Source: Terriglobales bacterium
Lineage (GTDB): Bacteria > Acidobacteriota > Terriglobia > Terriglobales > Acidobacteriaceae
Length of the DNA stretch: 64,000 nucleotides
Direction of reading: 5' to 3'
NCBI GenBank assembly: GCA_025936825.1
Contig: JAICSO010000007.1
Location: 1-64,000 of the forward strand
Every line of letters starts with the position of its first letter. The first letter of the stretch is position 1. Positions 15,543 through 23,594 of the stretch are shown piece after piece. Under the pieces are notes generated by a model. The model was not told where the DNA came from, made no database searches, and worked only from the letters and a program-made list of their open reading frames with translations. Made by a program: the position numbers and the translations under genes.

Positions 15543-16025
15543 TTATTGCGGCGAGTCGGCGTCACGGGGAAATGAGCGAAATTCTACCTGTCTCGTCTGA
15601 GTGGTTGTGTTCTTGCCATCGGGTGAACCAGTGTTCTTTGTCAAAGTCCCGCGAACGACAAAGTAGGCTTCGTCCTGCGGCTTTTTGCCCGGCCCACGAT
15701 CAAAAACCCCTTCAAACCTGTAAGTCACGCCGTGCACAGTCTCGGTAGTGAAACTCACCTGCTTACCATTCGAAGTTCCTGACTTGATGAATTGATCGAG
15801 GAAGGCCCCTTTGTCGTTGTCGGAATCTCCATAACGGGAGATAAAGCCGCTCACATTACCCTTGTCTTCGAGGGTGATCTGGATGAACTCGCCCTCTTTC
15901 ACGAACGAGTACATGCCGGAATAATCCGGAATGGCAACGGTTGTGGGCTGAGTTGGCGTTTGTGCACAAGTCAACGAGGCGCAGCAGCAAATCAAGAAGA
16001 CCACAAGGATGAAAGGCAACCGCAT
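15543..16025 (-). CDS. Secreted protein of unknown function
   Basis: With the ATG at 16025 the protein is about 160 residues and begins MRLPFILVVFLICCCASLTC, a signal peptide and possible lipobox. The remainder is predicted all-beta: YSGMYSFVKEGEFIQITLED, then GNVSGFISRYGD, then a 'GxxYRFEGVFDRGPGK' stretch. No known catalytic motif is visible. The open frame extends 50 codons further upstream, but that part has no secretory character. It is convergent with jag and stands alone. Confidence 0.75.
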   Translation of the reverse strand: MRLPFILVVFLICCCASLTCAQTPTQPTTVAIPDYSGMYSFVKEGEFIQITLEDKGNVSGFISRYGDSDNDKGAFLDQFIKSGTSNGKQVSFTTETVHGVTYRFEGVFDRGPGKKPQDEAYFVVRGTLTKNTGSPDGKNTTTQTRQVEFRSFPRDADSPQ

Positions 16026-16211
16026 AGGACGAGAGTACAACATTCTGAATTGGATAGAGCGGTCCTTCCGTTGAAGCTGGCTCTTGTCCTCTTCACCACA
16101 TTCCTGTGCCGGCCTCGTTAGATCCGCACATCCGCAGCCGGTCCGTCCGGTCATATGTTTGTGAAATATATCCATCCCCGCTTGTTTCCTGTGTAAAACG
16201 AGCTTCTTTCC

Positions 16212-16240
16212 TTGACAAATCCGTAGTAGCTGCTTACAGT
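16212..16240 (+). promoter_or_regulatory. Sigma-70-type promoter
   Basis: TTGACA and TACAGT are separated by exactly 17 bases. The predicted start near 16247 is about 40 bases upstream of the small gene at 16288. Confidence 0.65.
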
Positions 16241-16287
16241 TCGGTCAACTGCTTTCGTAGAAATTTGTCTTCCACAAGGTGCCAAGT

Positions 16288-16548
16288 ATGAAGAATGTTT
16301 ATGAGGTTCTGAGGCAGAAGGAACTGGAGCTTGCGCGTCTGGAAAAAGAGGTTGAAGCGCTGCGAGTTGCCGCTCCGCTGCTTTCCGATGAGAAGGAGAC
16401 TGCCAGTGACACAGCGATGGTCAAGCCGACGCTGACCGCTGCAGCACCCGTCGCCCAACAGCCGATTCGCATTCCGCAGCCGGCCGTAAATCAGGCGCCC
16501 ACCGCGCGCGCCGCAGGCTGGGAAGACAGCGCCAAGCGCTGGCCGTAA
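16288..16548 (+). CDS. Small coiled-coil protein of the 'EALRVAAPLL...KRWP' family
   Basis: This 86-residue protein begins MKNVYEVLRQKELELARLEK, with a heptad pattern that suggests a short coiled coil, then EVEALRVAAPLLSDE. A Pro/Ala-rich middle follows, and the last residues are KRWP. A second gene in this window (27179-27367) shares the same beginning and the same terminal tetrapeptide, so they are paralogues. AAGGTG before the ATG supports this start over a GTG three codons upstream. The gene has its own promoter and terminator, so it is monocistronic. Function unknown; cytoplasmic by appearance. Confidence 0.8.
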   Translation: MKNVYEVLRQKELELARLEKEVEALRVAAPLLSDEKETASDTAMVKPTLTAAAPVAQQPIRIPQPAVNQAPTARAAGWEDSAKRWP

Positions 16549-16570
16549 ACTGATTTCCATTCATTTTCTC

Positions 16571-16604
16571 CGCCCCGGGTTCCAGCCCGGGGCGTTCTGT
16601 TTTT
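16571..16604 (+). terminator. Strong rho-independent terminator
   Basis: CGCCCCGGG pairs perfectly with CCCGGGGCG across a six-base loop and is followed by TTCTGTTTTT. It ends the small-protein transcript at 16548. Confidence 0.9.
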
Positions 16605-16635
16605 GCGATAATGTGGACGCCCGTGGAGGTGCCGC

Positions 16636-17844
16636 ATGGCTGTCCGTTCTTCTATCGCACTCCTGGTTTTAGGCGCCGCCACTCTGTGCCCGGCCCAGTC
16701 TCCTGCCGCGAGCGACTACTCCTTCACGATCTCCGGAACGCAAACCTGGACAGACACAGGTGTCGATCTCGCAGCCGGGGACGTCGTCTCGCTAACAGCG
16801 GAGGCGAAAACCGGTTCAGAGTGCGATCCCAAGGGAAGTTCGGCAACACAGAGCAGCGACAACCTGCCACTAGCGTCAGCAGCCAGCGGAGCATTGATCG
16901 CGAAGACAACAGACCAGGGCAGCCCTACGCTCGTCGGTACCAGCGGCGAGGTTCGCTCTCCTGAAGGCGGACGTTTGTTTCTGGGTGTGAACGAGACTTC
17001 AGCTACCAATTGTGTTTTCACAGTCAAAGCATCCGTTGCGCACGCGCAAAATGTGGCGGGCTCAACCGGCGTCCAGACCGGCATGCGCGACAAGCTCTCC
17101 TCTGCCGCGCAAGTGTTCATGAAAGCTCAATTCGGCGGAAAAGAGAGTCAAAGTGAGTCGAACAGTGCGGTTGGAGGAAACGCAGCCGTGCCCGGCAATG
17201 CGGCGCCGAGTACCACGGGCGGCCTGAAACTTCCTTCGGTCATCCTCGATACCGATCTGCGCAAGAACATTGATAGCGTCCCCCGCCGTGTGCATGATGC
17301 CAAAGGCAACATGGGTGACATGATCAATTTCGTCGTGGTCGGCAGTCAGGATAAAGTGCAGGCGGCGCTTTCCGGTGCCGACTGGCACGTGGCGGACCTG
17401 GACAGCAAAGAAGCCGGGCTCAAGGCCATCATGAACACCTATCAGAAAAAGGACTATCTCGAGATGCCGATGAGCCACCTCTATCTATGGGACCGGATGC
17501 AGGACTTCGGCTACGAACAGGCGCAGGCGTTTTCGGTTGTGGCAACGCGGCACCACTTCCGTATCTGGAAGGCGCCTTTTACCTACAACAACGAGACTGT
17601 GTGGGTCGGTGCGGCCACGCACGACACCGGTTTTGAGAAAGACATTCGCACCGGCAAGCTCACGCATAAGATCGATCCCAATGTGGATGACGAGCGGGAA
17701 AATCTCGCAACCGGCCTGCAGAAATCAGGCAAGACTAAGAGCATGACTTACTACCTGCCACCTAATCCCGTGCAGGATGCAAAGAACGCGAGCGGCGGCA
17801 GTTACCACTCGGATGGGCGGCTTCTCGTCGTGTTTTTGAATTGA
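16636..17844 (+). CDS. Secreted LssY_C-domain protein with a lectin-like N-terminal domain
   Basis: This 402-residue protein has a signal peptide (to about residue 21). The N-terminal beta domain begins YSFTISGTQTWTDTGVDLAA and resembles PA-IL-type galactose-binding lectins. A Gly/Ala/Asn-rich linker covers ~170-200. From about residue 225 comes the LssY C-terminal domain: GDMINFVVVGSQDKVQAAL, LYLWDRMQDFGYEQA and WVGAATHDTGFE. LssY_C is often fused to membrane PAP2 phosphatases; here it is a free secreted domain of unknown activity. The next gene on the same strand is a secreted phosphoesterase. Confidence 0.85.
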   Translation: MAVRSSIALLVLGAATLCPAQSPAASDYSFTISGTQTWTDTGVDLAAGDVVSLTAEAKTGSECDPKGSSATQSSDNLPLASAASGALIAKTTDQGSPTLVGTSGEVRSPEGGRLFLGVNETSATNCVFTVKASVAHAQNVAGSTGVQTGMRDKLSSAAQVFMKAQFGGKESQSESNSAVGGNAAVPGNAAPSTTGGLKLPSVILDTDLRKNIDSVPRRVHDAKGNMGDMINFVVVGSQDKVQAALSGADWHVADLDSKEAGLKAIMNTYQKKDYLEMPMSHLYLWDRMQDFGYEQAQAFSVVATRHHFRIWKAPFTYNNETVWVGAATHDTGFEKDIRTGKLTHKIDPNVDDERENLATGLQKSGKTKSMTYYLPPNPVQDAKNASGGSYHSDGRLLVVFLN

Positions 17845-17864
17845 CCAAGATCTAAATCATATTT

Positions 17865-17956
17865 AGCGCAGAGCTCGCAGGGTCCGCTGAGAAACCCAGC
17901 CTCGATATTTTGTTTTCTATTTTCTCTGCGAACTCTGCGTACTCGGTGTTGAAATG
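17865..17956. repeat. Inverted repeat of the CGCAGAG / CTCTGCG type
   Basis: The left arm GCGCAGAGCTCGCAGGGTCC and the right arm TCTCTGCGAACTCTGCGTAC plus TCGGTG are imperfectly complementary around a ~45-base T-rich centre. It is the same family as 6888-7001. It lies in the leader of the phosphoesterase gene. Confidence 0.7.
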
Positions 17957-18058
17957 CGTTGCACTCACGAATTTAACTTCCATTCAAAACCCGTTTCATT
18001 CTGTCTTCACACGCGATCCGTAAGCTGCGCATTGAGATCACAAACCCTGGAGGGCTCA

Positions 18059-20149
18059 ATGCACAGTCTCTTGCGGGCCGGTGTGAAGAATGCTGGAGTA
18101 GCTGCAGCGCTTTTCTCTACCGTGCTCAACCCGATCGCTCCCCTGACCGCGAGCGCAGAAAACCCCAGTTCCAAACCCGTCTCCCCGATTCAGCATGTGA
18201 TCGTAATCGTCGGCGAGAACCGCTCGTTTGACCACCTGTTCGCCACCTACGTTCCCAAAGAGGGCGAATCCGTAAACAACCTCCTGTCGGAAGGAATCGT
18301 GAATGCAGACGGTACTCCCGGAGCTAACTATTCGAAGGCCTTGCAGTTCCGCGCCAACATCACCGGCGCGACCACGTTTCAACTGAGCCCGACAATGGGA
18401 AAGGTTCCTTATGTCAAGTTGCCGGCACCGCTAAATGGCGGGCCAACTGATCCCTGCACCAGCAATGGTGTTTGCACACTTGCCGATGCCAAGTCATCGG
18501 AAGACGGGCTGCCCGAGAATCCACCCACGTACTACGAATCAATGCTGCAAGGTGGCACAGGGCTGACCGGAAAAGTCCCCGACACCCGGATTAGCGGAGT
18601 GCACAACGCCCCACCGTATACGACCCTTGCGCCGGGCCCGTTTCAACTTACAAACTCGAGCACTTTCCCCTATATCTCCTACGCTGCAAGCCCGGTTCAC
18701 CGCTTTTATCAAATGTGGCAGCAGGAAGACTGCAGTGCAACTCATGCCACCGCGAAGAACCCGAGCGGTTGCTTGGCTGACCTCTTCACGTGGACGGAAG
18801 TGACCGTCGGCTCGAACAACAACGGAAAGGCACAGCCCGCCAACTTCAGCACTGAATATGCACCCGATAAGGTGACCACGGGTGAGGGCGCAACCGCGAT
18901 GGGCTTTTACAACATGCAACGCGGGGATGCGCCATACACCAAGTTCCTGGCGGATCACTACGCCATGAGCGACAACTATCACCAGCCGGGAATGGGCGGC
19001 ACGGGCTTGGACGAAATCCTCCTATTCTTTGGCGACGCTATCTGGTTTAAGGACCAGAACGGCAATACGGTTCCTCCGAATCCGAATGATGCAAACCAGG
19101 GCATGACGTTCCAGGGTGGCCCGGTCAATGAAATCGAAAATCCAAATCCTGTGCATGGAACCAACAACTGGTGGATACAGGATGGCTACGGCGGTTTCGG
19201 CAACAATGATTCTTCTACTGGCGTTTATGGCGGCGGCAGCTACAGCAACTGCTCCGATCCCTCTCAACCCGGCGTGGGTCCCCTCCTGAGCTATCTGGAG
19301 TCGGTCCACATCAAGCCCAACTGCGATCCGGGTCACTACTACCTGCTCAACAATTACAACCCAGGCTACTTTGGCGACGGCACGAACGCGTACACCGACA
19401 CCAACCCACACAACACGCCTTTCACGATCCCTCCAACTTCGCAGCGGAGCATCGCGGATGTTCTGTTGGAGCACAACGTCTCCTGGAAGAGCTATAACGA
19501 CCAGTGGGATGCCTACTTAAACGACAAGTACCAGCAGAACTTTGGCACAGTCGGCGCGCTCAGTGATCAGTACTGCAACATCTGCAACGGCTTCCAATAT
19601 CAGACGCAGATCATGACCAACGACGCAGTCCGTACCAGCCATATTTTCGACACCGATCAGCTTTACCAGGACATCCAGAGCGGCAATTTGCCGGCGGTGT
19701 CATTCGTGAAGCCCAGCGGCTGGGTGGACGGACACCCGGCTTCTTCGAAGTGGGATCTGTACGAAGGATTTGTCAAAAAGATCGTCGACATGGTGCAATC
19801 GAAGCCGGCTCTTTGGGCCAGCACCGCAATCTTCGTAACCGCGGATGAAGGCGGGGGGTACTACGACTCTGGATATGTCCAGCCGCTCGATTTCTTCGGC
19901 GACGGCACGCGCATTCCCCTGATTGTGGTTTCGCCTTGGACCAAGCCCGGGCACATTTCCCATCGCTATTCCGACCACGTCTCGATTCTGAAATTCATCG
20001 AGCACAACTGGGGTCTGCCGACCATCTCAGGGCGGAGCCGCGACAACGATCCCAACCCAATTAGCACTGCTGAGAACGCCTACGTCCCGACGAACAGCCC
20101 GGCACTTGACGACCTGTTCGATCTGTTCAATTTCTCGCAAAAGAAATAG
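18059..20149 (+). CDS. Secreted phosphoesterase of the phospholipase C / acid phosphatase family
   Basis: This protein of about 696 residues begins at an ATG with a GGAGG ribosome binding site. The open frame upstream is not secretory in character. The signal peptide is followed by the PF04185-type start IQHVIVIVGENRSFDHLFAT, which carries the metal and catalytic residues. The closing signature is ADEGGGYYDSGYVQPLDFF, with IPLIVVSPW and 'YSDHVSILKFIEHNW'. Such enzymes cleave phosphate monoesters or phospholipids outside the cytoplasm. The substrate cannot be told from sequence alone. Confidence 0.9.
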   Translation: MHSLLRAGVKNAGVAAALFSTVLNPIAPLTASAENPSSKPVSPIQHVIVIVGENRSFDHLFATYVPKEGESVNNLLSEGIVNADGTPGANYSKALQFRANITGATTFQLSPTMGKVPYVKLPAPLNGGPTDPCTSNGVCTLADAKSSEDGLPENPPTYYESMLQGGTGLTGKVPDTRISGVHNAPPYTTLAPGPFQLTNSSTFPYISYAASPVHRFYQMWQQEDCSATHATAKNPSGCLADLFTWTEVTVGSNNNGKAQPANFSTEYAPDKVTTGEGATAMGFYNMQRGDAPYTKFLADHYAMSDNYHQPGMGGTGLDEILLFFGDAIWFKDQNGNTVPPNPNDANQGMTFQGGPVNEIENPNPVHGTNNWWIQDGYGGFGNNDSSTGVYGGGSYSNCSDPSQPGVGPLLSYLESVHIKPNCDPGHYYLLNNYNPGYFGDGTNAYTDTNPHNTPFTIPPTSQRSIADVLLEHNVSWKSYNDQWDAYLNDKYQQNFGTVGALSDQYCNICNGFQYQTQIMTNDAVRTSHIFDTDQLYQDIQSGNLPAVSFVKPSGWVDGHPASSKWDLYEGFVKKIVDMVQSKPALWASTAIFVTADEGGGYYDSGYVQPLDFFGDGTRIPLIVVSPWTKPGHISHRYSDHVSILKFIEHNWGLPTISGRSRDNDPNPISTAENAYVPTNSPALDDLFDLFNFSQKK

Positions 20150-20203
20150 CGGTTTGTAGAGGGGCGGGCGTCTCGTCCGTGTAGTCAACCACTTGCTGTA
20201 CCC

Positions 20204-20239
20204 AAGGCGGCAGCCGTCAACCAGCGGCTCCGCCTTTTT
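20204..20239 (+). terminator. Rho-independent terminator after the phosphoesterase gene
   Basis: AAGGCGG-C-AGCCG pairs with CGGCT-CCGCCTT and is followed by TTT. The stem is interrupted once. It lies 55 bases after the stop codon and ahead of sucA. Confidence 0.75.
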
Positions 20240-20330
20240 ATTGTGCTATCCCTATCTACAGGCGTTATTTCGCGGTTACTTCCGAATCGCGCGCTAATCC
20301 CGCCGCATCCTTTATCCTATAGATGTAGAT

Positions 20331-22832
20331 ATGGCCAGCCGACAGTCGAAGCCTGCAACTTCAAGCACAACAGCATTAGCCGAAAACGGAAATGGCGAGC
20401 GCGAACGTGTGTTCGATGCCTTCCGCCAGTGGGGATACCTGGAGGGCGACCTCGATCCGCTCGGGTTCCTCCAACCGGTGCCCCATCCCGACCTGCAGAT
20501 CGAAGGTGAATACGCGGAAGAGGCGCGCCGGGTTTATTGCGGTACCATCGGCGCCGAGTTTATGCACATCCCCGATCCCGCGTGCCGGCGCTGGATTCAA
20601 GACCAGTTGGAGGGCTCGCCGGCCCCTGTCGACCAGCAACGCGCTTTGGACCTCCTGACGCGAGGAGAACTTTTTGAACTGGTGCTACAGCACAGATACC
20701 TGGGTACCAAACGATTCTCGCTGGAGGGTGTGACAGCGCTCCTCCCGTTGGTGGATGAAATTCTGAATGGAGCCGGCAAGCACGGTGCGGTGGAATTGGT
20801 GTTTGGCATGAGTCATCGTGGACGATTGAATGCAATCGTCCACGTGGCCAAGCGCCAGCCGGAAGAAGTTTTCGCTGGTTTCGAAGATGTCGATCCTCGG
20901 AGCGTTCTTGGCGGCGGAGACGTCAAGTACCACATGGGTGCGACCGGCGAGTACGTTACGCGCGACGGGGCGAAGATTCACATTCACCTGGTTTCGAATC
21001 CCAGCCACCTTGAGGCAGTTGATCCGGTTACGGTGGGCCGTACTCGCGCCAAACAGGATCGCACTGGCGAAGGTGGAAGTGAAAAATTCTTGCCTTTGCT
21101 CGTGCATGGTGACGGTGCATTCGCGGGACAAGGTGTGTTTGCCGAAACCCTGAACCTGGCCGACATTCCCGCGTATAGTGTGGGTGGCACGCTGCATGTA
21201 ATCGTTAATAACCTGATTGGATTTACGACGGTATCGCAGGAGTTGCACTCGTCCCGCTTTGCGGCCCAGTTGGCTCGGCGGCAGAGTATTCCAATCTTCC
21301 ACGTGAATGCGGAAGACGTAGATGCTGTCGTTCGTGTTGGGCGGATCGCGCTAGAGTACCGCTACAAGTTCCGCGGCGATGTCGTCATCGACATGATTGG
21401 TTACCGCCGTCACGGCCACAGTGAGGTGGATGATCCCACCATCACGCAGCCGCTGCTTTACAAAGCTATCCAGGAGCATCCGCGACTCTGGGAGATCTAT
21501 GCAGAGGATATCGGCGTCGAGGACGCAAAAGCGAAAGCGGATGCCATCAAAGCCGAATTTGAGGCTGCGCAGAAGCACGCAGGACACATCCGCAAGAAGC
21601 CGCTTATGCGCGATTTGCCGCGCTACTGGGACAGATACGTCGGCGGGCGTTACAAGTCGCAGTACGACGTTGAAACAGCGGTAGCACCCGAAGAGATCGC
21701 GTTATTAACGCAACAGCTCACGACCTATCCGCCTGACTTCCATATTCATCCCAAGGTGAAGAAGCTTCTTGAACAGCGCGCGGAGATGGGTCACGGCAAA
21801 CGTGCGCTCGATTACGGAATGGCCGAAGCGCTGGCGTTTGCGAGCCTGGTGAAAGCTGGAACTCCGGTGCGGTTGAGCGGCCAGGATTGCCGGCGTGGCA
21901 CGTTCAATCAGCGCCATTCGGTGTTGCTCGATATCGAGACGGAGCAGGAATACGTCCCGCTCGAGCACATTTCCGAAGGCCAGGCGCACTGCCGGATTTA
22001 CAACTCAACATTGTCCGAAGCCGGCGTGCTTGGTTTCGAGTACGGCTACAGCCGAGACTTTCCCGAAACGCTCGTCTTGTGGGAAGCGCAATTCGGAGAT
22101 TTTGCAAATGTCGCGCAGGCGATCGTAGACCAATTTGTTGTGGCCGGCGAGGCGAAGTGGAATCTCTTGTCCGGTCTCGTCATGCTCTTACCACACGGCT
22201 ACGAAGGCCAGGGGCCGGAGCACTCCAGCGCGCGCATCGAGCGCTTCCTGCAACTTGCGGCTATGGACAATTTCCAGATCTGCCAGCCTTCCACAGCGGC
22301 GCAGTATTTTCATTTGCTGCGCAGGCAGGCACTGCGCTCCTGGCGCAAGCCGCTGGTGGTGTTCACACCGAAAAGCATGCTGCGGCACCCCGACGCGTCT
22401 TCTCCGATTGCGGAGTTGTCGACATCATCGTTTCAACGAGTTCGGCACGACCCAGACGTCACGGATGCGCGACGCATTCTTCTGTGCAGCGGCAAAATTG
22501 GTCACGAGTTGCGCACCGAGCGCAAGAAAAAGCAGATCACGGATATCGCGATTACGTTTGTCGACCAGATGTATCCGTTCCCTGAAGCCGAACTCGTCGC
22601 CGAGTTTCAACGCCATGCAAACGCCCGCGACATCGTATGGGTGCAGGAAGAGCCGGCGAACATGGGTGCGCTGAACTACATGCTTCCACGCTTGCGGCAC
22701 ATCGCTGGCGACCGGCCCGTGCTCTCGGTGAAGCGTTCAGCGAGTCCCAGTCCGGCGACCGGTTCTGCAAAAGCCCACGATGTTGAGCAGAAGGCATTGC
22801 TCGCTCTAGCATTAACCACCAATGGCCATTGA
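20331..22832 (+). CDS. sucA: 2-oxoglutarate dehydrogenase E1 component
   Basis: This 833-residue thiamine-diphosphate enzyme is the decarboxylating subunit of the TCA-cycle 2-oxoglutarate dehydrogenase complex. Seen are ELVFGMSHRGRLNAIVHVAK, the TPP-binding stretch 'HGDGAFAGQGVFAETLNL', VIVNNLIGFTT, and the C-terminal transketolase-like part with LPHGYEGQGPEHSSARIERF. It is shorter than the ~930-residue enterobacterial form, mainly at the N-terminus. sucB and lpd are not adjacent. The last 11 bases overlap the next gene, so the two may be translationally coupled. Confidence 0.96.
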   Translation: MASRQSKPATSSTTALAENGNGERERVFDAFRQWGYLEGDLDPLGFLQPVPHPDLQIEGEYAEEARRVYCGTIGAEFMHIPDPACRRWIQDQLEGSPAPVDQQRALDLLTRGELFELVLQHRYLGTKRFSLEGVTALLPLVDEILNGAGKHGAVELVFGMSHRGRLNAIVHVAKRQPEEVFAGFEDVDPRSVLGGGDVKYHMGATGEYVTRDGAKIHIHLVSNPSHLEAVDPVTVGRTRAKQDRTGEGGSEKFLPLLVHGDGAFAGQGVFAETLNLADIPAYSVGGTLHVIVNNLIGFTTVSQELHSSRFAAQLARRQSIPIFHVNAEDVDAVVRVGRIALEYRYKFRGDVVIDMIGYRRHGHSEVDDPTITQPLLYKAIQEHPRLWEIYAEDIGVEDAKAKADAIKAEFEAAQKHAGHIRKKPLMRDLPRYWDRYVGGRYKSQYDVETAVAPEEIALLTQQLTTYPPDFHIHPKVKKLLEQRAEMGHGKRALDYGMAEALAFASLVKAGTPVRLSGQDCRRGTFNQRHSVLLDIETEQEYVPLEHISEGQAHCRIYNSTLSEAGVLGFEYGYSRDFPETLVLWEAQFGDFANVAQAIVDQFVVAGEAKWNLLSGLVMLLPHGYEGQGPEHSSARIERFLQLAAMDNFQICQPSTAAQYFHLLRRQALRSWRKPLVVFTPKSMLRHPDASSPIAELSTSSFQRVRHDPDVTDARRILLCSGKIGHELRTERKKKQITDIAITFVDQMYPFPEAELVAEFQRHANARDIVWVQEEPANMGALNYMLPRLRHIAGDRPVLSVKRSASPSPATGSAKAHDVEQKALLALALTTNGH

Positions 22833-23439
22833 GACGCAGATCAGACTCGATGGGCCGCCGGCCATCTCCGCGCCGAATCGCCGCAGATACTGGAGAATCT
22901 TTGCGCTCACCTACCTTTCGTTTCTGATCATGATCGCCGTCGTGGTCGGGACGGTCGGCTACTCGCTTCGCGAACACGTACAGCATGCATTGCGGGGCGA
23001 GATTACGCGCAATCTGACCCAAAAAGCGCAAATGCTAGCGAACCGCATCAATGCTGACCACGCGCACGGAATTGACGTGATCACTTCGCAAGAGGGTCAA
23101 GCCGCGGGCGCACGCGCCACAGTGATCGATACCAATGGCAACGCTATTGCGGATTCGGAAGTCCCGGTTTCTTCTCTGCGAACTGAAGGACGAGAACCTG
23201 AGTTTACTGCGGCGTTAAAAGGCTCGACAGGAGTCGAGATACGCAGCCTCAATGGAGTGCAGGTGCTCTTTGTCGCCGTGCCGGTCTCGGGTGGCGCGGT
23301 GAGGCTCGCCTATCCATTGGCTGACGTTGAGACTGGCGCATCCGAAGTGACTGAGAGACTCTTAATTGGGTGCTTGATCGCAGCTTTGGCAGGCGCGGGC
23401 CTCGCCTTGCTCATTTCACGGATAGTACTTTCAAATTAG
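22822..23439 (+). CDS. Membrane sensor-like protein lacking an output domain
   Basis: This 205-residue protein has one transmembrane helix at about residues 26-47, an extracytoplasmic region of ~130 residues, and a second helix at about 179-201. It stops four residues after the second helix. The layout and the segment ATVIDTNGNAIADSEVP resemble the sensor half of PhoR/WalK-type histidine kinases, but no HAMP, dimerisation or ATPase part follows and none is found downstream. It is either a truncated kinase or a standalone sensor. Its ATG overlaps the sucA 3' end by 11 bases. Confidence 0.75.
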   Translation: MAIETQIRLDGPPAISAPNRRRYWRIFALTYLSFLIMIAVVVGTVGYSLREHVQHALRGEITRNLTQKAQMLANRINADHAHGIDVITSQEGQAAGARATVIDTNGNAIADSEVPVSSLRTEGREPEFTAALKGSTGVEIRSLNGVQVLFVAVPVSGGAVRLAYPLADVETGASEVTERLLIGCLIAALAGAGLALLISRIVLSN

Positions 23440-23594
23440 TTCCACATCTGATACGCAGCCTCCCGAGTACTTGTTGGTGCCCAGCCGCGCGAGTAAGATT
23501 CAGTGTTCCTATTTTGCCTACCCGGAAAGCTCCCTTGTAACTCCCCGTGTCCTCATTCGCAGGAGCGACGGTTAGGTATTCGATGGAGGATGGA

